A DNA stretch of 14,070 nucleotides from Saccoglossus kowalevskii. Taxonomy: Eukaryota; Hemichordata; Enteropneusta; Harrimaniidae. Below the pieces are notes generated by a model. The model made no database searches. It was not told where the DNA came from and saw only the letters and a list, made by a program, of their open reading frames with translations. The first letter of the stretch is position 1; each line of letters begins with the position of its first letter. This document shows positions 1-7,987 of this stretch, piece by piece. The stretch spans positions 109,593 to 123,662 of the forward strand of contig NW_003150782.1 of assembly GCF_000003605.2 (NCBI RefSeq), in the 5' to 3' direction. The translations under genes were made by a program, and so were the position numbers.

Positions 1-118
1 CATTATAAGTTGGCCACCATATGGCCGGCTACAAGCCCAAATTGGCCATCTACTTTCTGGTTCCCCATTCTTCTCGACATCGGTCTCGCTGCACGCTTCG
101 CACTACCGAGAGCTTTTT
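1..118. other. GC-richer patch at window edge, unidentified
   Basis: This edge segment is clearly richer in G, C and CpG than the AT-rich DNA that follows from about 115 on. It holds three spaced GGCCA/GGCCG words (near 13, 23 and 44) and a CpG-rich run near 90-110. A minus-strand frame is open across much of it and ends in a stop near position 6, but there is no recognisable domain and the segment is cut by the window edge. It may be the end of a repeat family or an exon. I cannot choose between these. Confidence 0.3.
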
Positions 119-1640
119 TATTTATTTTTTGGCCTGTAGTTACAGAATGATGGCCTGCTATTAAATGCATTTGTGAAACCCCTGGTAGATTTCATGCATT
201 ATAACATGTTGAGGGTTGTGTTTCCCTTGACTGGCATAACCCATTCATTAATTCAATAGAAATGCACATGAACAGGAAAAATGAAAGTGTTGTACACTTG
301 AGTTGCAATCAAGTACTACACAGACACACAAACACGTAATACAGTGAATGATAAACAGGTTGTACAACACTAAAAAGATCTTTTCAGAAACATATTACAC
401 AAATTGTCTTGCATGTTTACCTCAAAGTCAATAATGAACTGCTGGGCACAACTCTTTGTGATTGGCCCTCATGCTGCTGCATTTGAAATGTAGCAGTGTG
501 AGAGCCAATCAGCTGAGTCGTACTACACCTCTCAATAAAGTCAGAAAACTTTTGCTGATTAATGTCAAGAATGTTAATTTAGTTCAGTCAGTTATTTTTT
601 ATGGTTTGTATATACAAGCACACATGACTACATCATTAAAATTCAAACTACAATATTCAACAATTGAAGAACAATTAATTCTTCACGGTATCATATAAAA
701 ACGAGTTGAAAAAGATAAGACTTTTTTATCATTTTGTTTCTCACCAGAAAAGTTACTTACGGTAGTTGATTTTCAATGCTTATCATAAATTAAGAACTTT
801 CAAAAAAGTGAAAGTTCTCAAGTGGTCTTAACACACATTTAAAGAAAAACATGTTTTGTAAGCATCGACCTAATTAGTTCTTTTTCAGTTTGTTGAAATA
901 TAATAACATGAAAAACACAGATAGCAATAGACTTAGCCAAAAAAAAAAATGTCCAATATATTTTGGTTCCCATCTGCAATATTACAAACCTGACATTTAT
1001 ATCTTGTACACCACAATTTATGAGCGTTTGACGAATAATTATATATAATTGTTTCTAAAACTTTTTCCAAATGATCCTCACACCCCCCTTTATTCAAATC
1101 AACAGATGATCCTTCAATTGGCTGTAAAACGCATGGTGATTGGTCTAGTGGTTTCTAATCATTTGAATTTTATAAATATTTATAAATATTTTATACAAAA
1201 CAAATTTTTATCTTTATGAAACCTAGTGTATGTAGGACAGATAATATTGTAGATAAATCACAACTCCTGTACTTTATATATAAAGACAGACTATACTAAA
1301 AACGTATCACATTAAGGTACAAAATAGTACTTATTGTTTTTTTCATCATTAGAAATCATTTTAAGTGAGCTGCACGAATAATTTACAGTGGTTTCTTCAT
1401 TAGGTTATTTAGTTGTAACATAAACAAAAATTTTATTTTTTACATGTTTAATATTTAAATTAAATTACAAATATTCTACATTTGACTTAACATTTTCAAA
1501 TGTATAAAGTATGAATTAGTTATGGCACATATTTGTGTTAACATCAATATATTTAGAGATGGTGGTACTATTGACAATATGGTATTTTCTTCGATCACCC
1601 AATGATAACTAAACAAAAATCTAATTAATTATAAATTAAC
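119..1640. other. AT-rich non-coding stretch, likely intronic
   Basis: About 1.5 kb of AT-rich sequence without a credible coding frame. The one open frame near 462-698 has no family resemblance and ordinary AT-rich composition. Visible small structures are a 10-bp-stem hairpin (793-818), an 18-bp AT palindrome made from two TATAAATATT units (1169-1186), and a 14-bp TATA-like palindrome CTTTATATATAAAG (1272-1285). If the minus-strand exon at 2434-2574 is real, this stretch lies in its first intron. Confidence 0.5.
793..818. repeat. Perfect 10-bp inverted repeat, 6-nt spacer
   Basis: The arms AGAACTTTCA (793-802) and TGAAAGTTCT (809-818) are exact reverse complements around the spacer AAAAAG. 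The structure is visible directly. It has no known function here. In eukaryotic DNA it should not be read as a terminator. Confidence 0.6.
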
Positions 1641-1919
1641 GTGTTTGTATTCACAACCGATAAACTAGGACGGTTCTCCATATTTATCGCATACAATGCG
1701 TGTTTTCTAGCAGATGTCGTCGTTGTGTGTTGCCGGCCCGGGTCCTGTCTAAAATTGTTCTTCAATGGAGTTCATGCATGGTCGGCTCAAAAGAGCCCTC
1801 CTTCTTTAGTGCTCTGTGTACCGAAGAATGATGTGTTTATCACCAAATACGGAGCAAGTTCAATGAGACATGCAAATGCAATGCGCTGCGCTCTCCATGA
1901 AACCGTACCCAGCTTCTAA
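1641..1919. other. GC-richer island inside putative intron
   Basis: This island has more CpG and GC-rich words (for example GCCGGCCCGGG near 1731-1742) than its flanks. It includes a short inverted repeat GGCTC-AAAA-GAGCC near 1783-1796 and an octamer ATGCAAAT at 1870-1877. A 92-codon plus-strand frame crosses it but has no recognisable domain. Its composition and octamer are more suggestive of a regulatory element or an old repeat than of an exon. Confidence 0.3.
1870..1877 (+). promoter_or_regulatory. POU/octamer motif ATGCAAAT
   Basis: This is an exact match to the octamer bound by POU-domain factors. It lies in a GC-richer island and is followed directly by a second ATGC word. One 8-mer can arise by chance in 14 kb of AT-rich DNA, so function is only a possibility. 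Confidence 0.25.
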
Positions 1920-2433
1920 CAAAACACTAAAAACATCGCAAGCCAAAATATTGATTCATTTTATTTCGAGAACTGCTCTTGTGGTATTTACGCAGGGATG
2001 TTTAATGCGCGATCGATTGCAAAAATTGAATAAATAAAAAATAAAGTAAAAATATTCGCTAAAAAATATTTCACCATTTCATGATCGATGAGGCGTCGGG
2101 TGTGAACGAGTGAGTGTAAACACGCCAACGCGCTCCGTGGTTTTCGTTCTTTTTAACTCGTGTATTCGTATTTTAGAAGAGTCGAGATGTGATAAGCATA
2201 ACTTGAGGTGTCAACTAGTACGTAAACAAAACAAATAACATAGAAATAGCTTTTGTAGTGTCTGTAAAAAGAAAGCGCCGCCAAATAAAAACAAACTGGG
2301 GCATTTCCCATTCTAAACTGGTATGCGCCTGCTTGCATGTATGTGAATACTATTGTACTGAAAAAACTTGGTTTTGCCGCATGTTTTGTGTCGTTTTTAG
2401 GCGCACTTCTTGGTCCCACTTCCATATATTTAC
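1920..2433. other. Start of putative intron 1 (minus-strand gene)
   Basis: This sequence lies directly downstream, in minus orientation, of the splice donor at 2433/2432. Several frames of 80-120 codons overlap here on both strands, but none has a recognisable domain. A minus-strand micro-ORF (1988-2077, 29 codons) has a hydrophobic start, but nothing else supports it. Around 2085-2145 the sequence is CpG-richer (ggcgtcggg, caacgcgctccg). Confidence 0.4.
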
Positions 2434-2574
2434 CTTCAATTTTTTCAGATATCCCTGCAATTTGATGTCCTTCTCCGTAACCATCGTATCATGTTGCTGT
2501 TGTATGTCATGCTGCTCTTCTTCCCTATGTGCCGTCTTCGCTCGCTCTATTTGTGGAGATGACATGGCGGGCAT
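2434..2574 (-). CDS. First coding exon, PH-domain protein, IRS/chico-like (partial)
   Basis: This is the one segment that behaves like a real exon. On the minus strand an in-frame TAA lies about 30 nt before the first ATG. There are two ATGs, at 2574 and 2565. The second (GCC ATG T, purine at -3) has the better initiation context and gives 44 codons. The peptide begins MSSPQIERAK, has a Glu/Gln/His-rich stretch (about residues 15-26), and ends EKDIKLQGYLKKLK. It stops exactly at AAG|GTAAAT, a strong phase-0 donor. GYLKKLK is typical of the first beta strand of a PH domain. From family knowledge, the closest fit is the insulin receptor substrate family (Drosophila chico, vertebrate IRS). These cytoplasmic adaptors use PH and PTB domains to dock at the insulin/IGF receptor, and tyrosines in their C-terminal part recruit PI3-kinase. 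The rest of the PH domain, the PTB domain and the tail are not in the window, so another PH protein is possible. I am fairly sure of the exon and moderately sure of the family. Confidence 0.55.
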
Positions 2575-3200
2575 GAAATTCCCCACACAACGGTATTCGG
2601 ACTGTTATTTCACATAAAATCGCTGCGATTTTCACATGTACGTTCAACGTTGATTATGAATGAACTGCGAAGCAAGAATAACTACCCACTACTACATTTT
2701 AGTTTCAATGTATTGGGGGAAGTGGTATACAGCGTTTGTTGTTGTTGTTCCGTGCAGCAGAACAGGTTCGATCTATGGCCAATGTTCCCGGCTCCTCTTT
2801 CGGTCTGGTGTGCTGTTTCACCCAAACAACACGATTTAAAACTCTGGCACAAGCAGTCGTCAAACACCACCAATACTTTGCGGGAAAACGCACTCACTAA
2901 TCGCTGATTTAGATTAAATCAATCGAATCGTGAATGAAAACAACGTACAACTGCTCGTCTATTCACGGGTATAAACAGTGTATTCGGTCTCCGTGTATTT
3001 GACCTACAACCTTTTGACGAAGATCGGCACGGAAACCCGGCTCCAAAGCTCCGACAAGCGTACCCCTCGGATAATAACGTCTTTTGGCCTTTCTGAGGTA
3101 TTTTTTAGGACGATCGATTCCGTCTACCCGTGTGATAGCACTACGAAAATCCTCTAGATATTAATGTAAGTTCACAGCCAGCTCAGTTAGGTCACGTGGG
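2575..3200. promoter_or_regulatory. Putative promoter/5' leader of the IRS-like gene, perhaps bidirectional
   Basis: This is the 5' flank of the minus-strand exon. It is GC- and CpG-richer than most of the window, especially 2930-3150. On the plus strand there is a TATA-like box GGGTATAAACA (TATAAA at 2970-2975) and, 190 bp further on, a consensus donor AAT|GTAAGT at 3165/3166. This would fit a non-coding first exon of a divergent transcript. A GTCACGTG E-box lies at 3191-3198. None of this proves transcription, and the minus-strand start site cannot be placed. Confidence 0.3.
2963..3160 (-). other. 65-codon open frame without start codon, possible exon
   Basis: On the minus strand this frame runs open for 65 codons and ends in TGA. 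It has no ATG, so an ORF finder that requires a start would miss it. A splice-acceptor-like TCTAG lies at its 5' end. The peptide is basic in the middle (RPKKYLRKAKRRYYPRGTL) and mixed after that (LEPGFRADL). A shorter plus-strand frame is open over the same bases, so GC content alone may explain it. No family is recognised. If real, it would be an exon of the leader of the IRS-like gene or of an upstream gene. Confidence 0.2.
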
Positions 3201-4130
3201 GCGTGGTTTCGCATACAACATGAAACAAACAAGTTGTACGCATGTGCAGTTCTGTACTTTAAATCATCACCCATCATCTATCATCTATATGTATCTACTA
3301 TTTGGGAGCGCCGACGGACGTGAGGAGTATGAGGATCAAGACGATTTACGAGACGCGGAAACAAAATTGATGTTTTTATCTCGAATACAGGAAAGAAGTG
3401 TCATGAACAATATAATCGTTCAAAGCACAATGAATACACACGTGCTCATTCCACTACTAATACATTTACAGAAAACGTTTTTTTTTGTGTGTTTTTTGTT
3501 TTTTTCTGATTTAATTTGTAGATTGAAACCGAGATGGAATGATATGTATCACGCCGAATTAGTACAGGTGGCATCAATTAAAACAAAAATATCTACACCC
3601 CACTTCAGAAACTAATTCACCATCATGATAGCAATAGGATATTTGGAGCACGGTCAAATGTGGGATTCTCTCATACGGGCTGACTGGTACAATGTTATCC
3701 AATTTATATATTTGGTTCTGGTTACGCTGGCCTTGACCTTGTCTAAATATTTATAATGGAATTCTATCTATTTTTCTTTTCTAATACGCCGAGTCTTGAT
3801 GTGCCGACCTGCACCCTGTCTTTGGGAAAAACACCCAATACAACAATACGACAGAAAGAAGGTTGGTCAATCAGAAATATAATCATCGATTTTTTGTTTC
3901 AGTGGAATATATGGAAGTGTGCTATTGACGTAAACACGGGGTGGATGAACTGTTATGTAACCATACACGTTACACGCCAAAAGTGTGTCGACTTGTTACT
4001 GTCACTGACTAAAGGCATTATTGGAACTAGTTCAAAAAAAAAAAAAAAAAAACTTATATCACTAATTCCCACTACCACTAATTTAACTACCATTTATGTC
4101 AGTTACTACACACACAAATGATTTAATATT
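3201..4130. other. No recognised gene; splice-like signals on plus strand
   Basis: Two plus-strand frames of 139 and 121 codons (3196-3615 and 3756-4121) cross this region, but neither shows a known domain. Each is interrupted by a long pyrimidine tract ending in AG: T-rich 3478-3519 before TAG (exon side from 3522), and TTTTTTGTTTCAG before 3903. Both look like 3' splice sites. The part at 3300-3420 encodes an acidic stretch (REEYEDQDDLRDAETK). Spliced non-coding or short coding exons are possible but unproven. Confidence 0.2.
4034..4052 (+). repeat. Homopolymer A19
   Basis: A run of 19 adenines. It could be a simple slippage repeat or the tail of an old retroposed sequence. No flanking target duplication or recognisable retroposed gene was seen upstream. 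Confidence 0.7.
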
Positions 4131-5430
4131 TTAGTTACTATTATGTTTGTTTCCTGGTGGATCCTGATGGAGCTGGATTATGATTTAATGATCGATACTA
4201 AATTCAAAGATCGTTGGAGGTTTCACGTCTTCAGTCTGAATTGAGTTGAGAACAAAGGTTCGTTTACTTGTGTGAAATTGGAGTTGCTAATTTTGCTACC
4301 CCCACTGACCCACAACAGTTGAACTCTCCGCGTGCCGCTATTTTCGGCAATGTCAAACACACAGGAACCGTCGATCGGTCTAACACATAGTCTTACTGAA
4401 ATATTAAATAAATAAATATAAATAGTAAACACGAGGAGCCAATTTCTGACGCGTTTATGATATTCGTCAAATTCAGATATTTTCTCTTTATTCAAAACGT
4501 ATTTAGTGTTTTTCAACTGAGATCATCTGTGGGCTGTCATATTTTGTGTACATCGTGTACACCGTGATGCGACAGGCCATGCTCAAATATACCTATGCAT
4601 AGCACGCTGGCGACATAAAACTGACTGTGAGGCATTTTCGAACCAAACTTTTGAATTGTATCTTAGTTCAAAGATGCCGTCATTGTATGTATCGTATCGA
4701 CTACAGATCGATCGATCAGACATGGTTCTGACTTGTTATAATTGGAGATACGTTGTTTCTTTTCGAGAAAGCGTCATGATATGGGATCTGTGATATCACC
4801 ATATTTATAGAAGATAGTCTGGGTTTACAAAACTCTACAATTAACCCCTGAAGAAGAAATTAACACGAGCATAAAATAAATTTGAATTTTACAAATACAA
4901 GTTTCGCAGCATTTGTATGCAGCCTGCTTTCCAGTATACCAGTTATCATAAAACGTGTGATTGAATCGCCCCCTATAATCAAATCAAAGACCTTCAAATA
5001 AACGCACGTGATCTAAGCAAACGATTCATATAATGCGATTCTTTATTGTCAATCAAAGCACACAAAAGGGGTCGAAAGAAGACCGTTAGGTTTCTTTTGT
5101 CGTTTGTTTTATTATTTGTATTTATTGAATAACAGTAAAGAACACTGAAAAGGAATAACAACAACGCAAGGACGACTAAGTCGTATATTCCGATTCTATT
5201 ATTATAGGTGGCGTATGTACTAGAAACGGATGTTGATTGTAAATTAGATTTCCCGATTGTAGTTGTGAATGATGGGGCGCGGAACAAACAATAATATGGT
5301 AGTTCAGAAAAGATATGTGCTTAGGCGTAAGACGCGAAATACCGAGGAGTGTCATGTACAACATGATCTCATGTCCTGCTGTTGCCGAAACCATAGACTC
5401 TTTTCAGGTATATGACGATGCCGTAAAAAT
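4131..5430. other. No supported gene
   Basis: This is mostly AT-rich non-coding sequence. A 97-codon minus-strand frame at 4223-4516 and another at 4994-5287 (with a hydrophobic stretch) have no convincing start or family. The second begins only with TTG. Small structures include a repeated GTGTACA near 4547-4563, overlapping GATCGATCGATC near 4706-4717, and a CACGTG at 5005-5010. Confidence 0.4.
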
Positions 5431-6480
5431 AATAATAATCATCTTTATTGTTATCATATCCTCTATGGGACTTCGATTATAAAATACAATAAAGGTATAG
5501 AAATGAGAAAATTAAATAAAATTTAAAATAGTATATAACACAGTTAATAATACAATACTTTTTTCAAGTCAGTTAGCAAAAGTGTGTAAATTCAAATGTG
5601 GTACGTGATTCCATCGTCTCTTCACTGACACGTGATAAAGTCAGGGGATACGAACAAGCCTTTAAATATAGACCAATTTGAAAACAGTCGAAATCTCGCA
5701 CGTTCTCACGAGATCACCATATTTATTGGTCAGAAAACATCGAAGTTTGGTTATAAGTATCCTTTTATTTGTGACATTCGTTATGGGCATGCGAGTACTA
5801 TTTTTCATATTGTTTACTTCTTTTTGTTTGTTTTTTTCTTCTCCGAGCATCCGGAATGAAATCATTTGGCAGGTGCTACCATTTAAACTGTTTGGGATTG
5901 ACTACGTGTTAAGATTAATTTCAGATGCATGAAAATCTCTGTGTACGGCTCGACAGAAACAAAAACGACGGACCATCTGAAGTAAAAGCGAAACCACAGA
6001 TAGAGGGGTTGTGGCGAACCCATGCATCACTGAAGTACGGTACAGTTTCACCATTTACAAGACTACTCAGTTATATCAATATGAATAAACAGAAATTATG
6101 AAAAGCCTTTTCTTACTAGTCTGTGTTTCGCGCTCAAGTTGGTTTGTGTGAGTCTTGGATATTCCACCCTGAAGTTGGCGTTCAAGTTCACCCCGGTGAA
6201 TATAGCATATTATTCGCTGTTCAATTAAATACGTACTTGAATTGTGAATTATTCAATCCTACCATTAGTAAGATGTAAGACGGACTGCATCCGCGCTCGT
6301 TGGTCACGTGGCAAAGAGGGAATCATGAATGAATGTAATGTAGTTACTTTTACTAATAAGAATTAAGAAATACTGGCTTTCCCATTGATGAAGTCAAAGA
6401 CTTGGATATCATACTATCTCGAAATCCCAAATCCAGTATGCACATTGGTTAACACATTCATTAAATTGCTAGATCTCTTA
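5431..6480. other. No supported gene
   Basis: Three overlapping frames at 5632-5932, on both strands, shadow one another and are not protein-like. An imperfect palindrome TTCACC-CC-GGTGAA lies at 6187-6200, and CACGTG E-boxes lie at 5629-5634 and 6305-6310. Nothing else is recognisable. Confidence 0.4.
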
Positions 6481-6483
6481 AAT

Positions 6484-6518
6484 CATAGACCTTAAAAAAA
6501 ACATCTCTAAGGTCTATG
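6484..6518. repeat. 11-bp perfect inverted repeat (hairpin)
   Basis: CATAGACCTTA (6484-6494) and TAAGGTCTATG (6508-6518) are exact reverse complements around a 13-nt spacer. The hairpin lies only 116 bp before the larger hairpin at 6634-6708, and both may belong to the same small repeat. Function is unknown. Confidence 0.6.
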
Positions 6519-6633
6519 CCTAAATCGTATATATTTTCTATTTTGATGATGTTTTTGATGAGTAACAGTGTCAACTGGCGTAAACGTGATAACCAAATAC
6601 ATATGAAGAATTTACTCAAACTTACTGTATGGG

Positions 6634-6708
6634 GGCAGCCATCTTGAATACGGCTCAAAACTGACATGTCTCTTTATTTAGTTTCAAACTGTATTCAAGA
6701 TGGCTGCC
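6634..6708. repeat. 18-bp inverted repeat with YY1-like arms; hairpin or MITE-like element
   Basis: The left arm (6634-6651, ending ATCTTGAATAC) and right arm (6691-6708, beginning GTATTCAAGATGG) are perfect reverse complements over 18 bp, separated by 39 nt. Inside the loop, AAACT and AGTTT can add a further 5-bp stem. Each arm contains AAGATGGC, the core of the YY1 binding site, in opposite orientations. The perfect arms suggest a recent origin or a selected structure: a transcript hairpin, a tiny inverted-repeat transposon, or a paired protein-binding site. No target-site duplication was recognised at the outer edges. Confidence 0.6.
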
Positions 6709-6718
6709 GCATAATATT

Positions 6719-7720
6719 TTATTTCACTAGTATTTTTTCTTGAGTATGTTATTAGTGATATTAGTTATTCATATTTTTGTGTTGTTTGGTTGTCTCAGAT
6801 GTTCCTTGATTTTTTTTTGTCTATTGGAACAAAAATAATTTTTCGACTAAAATAAACAAAAATGTTGTACTGAATCGTACACAATTGAATAAAACTAGAA
6901 CCAGACCCCCATAACAACAACGTCTACGTCTATCTTTGTGGGCACACACCAGTCTTGATCTACTAGTGGACATCTCACTATAATAATAATATAGAACTCC
7001 GATGGTCCCAGTTATTGCTCATTGTTTTATTCTGGTATTCTGTGTCTTCCAGGGGTAGTACCATCAGGTGAATTCACGAATCATTTGTCTCCGTGAATGT
7101 TTAGAAACGACACTTTGACTTACCGTGCATTAAATCGAAAGACACGAGAGAAAACGCATTTTTTGAATTATTTTTAAACATAAGATATATTTAACAATAC
7201 TTGCATTTATTATTTGTTGTTATATAAATAAATTAGGTGCACGAAAAAAGTAAACACGAAATGAAAACACGTTTCTAGTATAATTCACCTAGTACGCGGT
7301 GGTACGCGGCACGCTGAGTGGTTCATTTAAATTGGGCTTTAGAGACAACCATGCTGAAAACCGCAACCTTGACACTGGTTGTACTACGCTTGGCACGTGT
7401 TTAGAGAAAAGCTAAGTGGCCTTCGGCACAACGCGTGTGTGCGACAGGGGAGACGTGTCGTACGTGCACATATCAGCATGAAATTAGCGGGCTAAATACC
7501 GGCATGGCTTATACACGACCAGCCATGCGCACATAACGCAATACAAACACACACACACGCAACAAATACATAGTAATAATGCTTTGTTATTGGTATTTTT
7601 GAGAAAACATATATAGAATATTCGGGACATATAATAATATATCAATTCAAATATGTATAAATATCTTGTCAACTTTTTACAATTCAAGGCGACGCAACCG
7701 AACGGACAGGCGAAGGGCTG
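6719..7720. other. No supported gene; GC-richer patch 7280-7480
   Basis: The first half is AT-rich and featureless. At 7292-7311 a 10-bp unit is doubled (GTACGCGGTG, GTACGCGGCA). A CACGTG lies at 7394-7399 in the context TTGGCACGTG, which recurs in the tandem array at 7931. An 8-bp hairpin GCATGGCT...AGCCATGC lies at 7502-7528, and a short CA repeat near 7546-7558. The 96-codon minus-strand frame at 7484-7774 looks like noise read through the CA repeat. Confidence 0.35.
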
Positions 7721-7732
7721 CGTGACGTCACG
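7721..7732. promoter_or_regulatory. Palindromic CRE, CGTGACGTCACG
   Basis: This is a 12-bp perfect palindrome centred on the full cAMP-response element TGACGTCA (7723-7730), the binding site of CREB/ATF bZIP dimers. It lies in a local GC-richer patch (about 7690-7745). A full CRE is rare by chance in AT-rich DNA, but no gene start is identified beside it. Confidence 0.4.
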
Positions 7733-7930
7733 TAGGGTGGGATGTACGGTTGAGTTGGCACTAATTGAAGACAAAGCTAATAGGACTCATCTATACAGAT
7801 GATATTAAATAACTTGTCTTAAATATGTATGCCCGCGTTTAATGAGAAAAACGGTTAGGAATTTTGTAAAATACTAACAAAATGATCAATATATGTGCAT
7901 TAGAAATAATTTAATAGTCAGCAAAGTAAT

Positions 7931-7987
7931 TGGCACGTGGTTATGTCGCTGGCACGTGGTTATGTCACTGGCACGTGGTTATGTCGC
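7931..7987 (+). repeat. Three 19-bp tandem repeats, each with a CACGTG E-box
   Basis: The unit TGGCACGTGGTTATGTCGC occurs three times head to tail (7931, 7950, 7969). The only change is one base in the middle copy (GTCAC for GTCGC). Each unit carries CACGTG (7934, 7953, 7972), the site of USF, MITF/TFE and Myc-type bHLH factors. The 19-bp spacing is close to two helical turns, so three sites would lie on nearly the same DNA face. This could be a young minisatellite or a homotypic enhancer cluster. Confidence 0.75.

Noticed and set aside
1783-1796. GGCTC-AAAA-GAGCC hairpin, which on the minus strand recalls the histone mRNA 3' stem-loop
   Set aside because: The stem is 5 bp rather than the conserved 6, and the loop and flanks do not fit. 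No histone coding sequence is nearby.
1988-2077. 29-codon minus-strand micro-ORF with a signal-peptide-like start
   Set aside because: It is too short and AT-rich, with no conserved features and no visible splice continuation. Chance is the better explanation.
2258-2617. 119-codon plus-strand frame
   Set aside because: It is the antisense shadow of the minus-strand IRS-like exon and its intron, and its Cys/Ser-rich content is an artefact of that.
3196-3615. 139-codon plus-strand frame as a single-exon gene
   Set aside because: It runs through a long T-rich, splice-acceptor-like tract (3478-3521) that gives a meaningless Phe/Leu run, and no domain is recognisable.
4994-5287. Minus-strand 97-codon frame with a hydrophobic, membrane-like stretch
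   Set aside because: It opens with TTG and has no ATG before the hydrophobic part. Hydrophobic runs arise easily from T-rich DNA, and nothing else supports it.
7546-7558. Short CA repeat as a microsatellite feature
   Set aside because: It has only about six to seven dinucleotide units, too few to deserve its own annotation.
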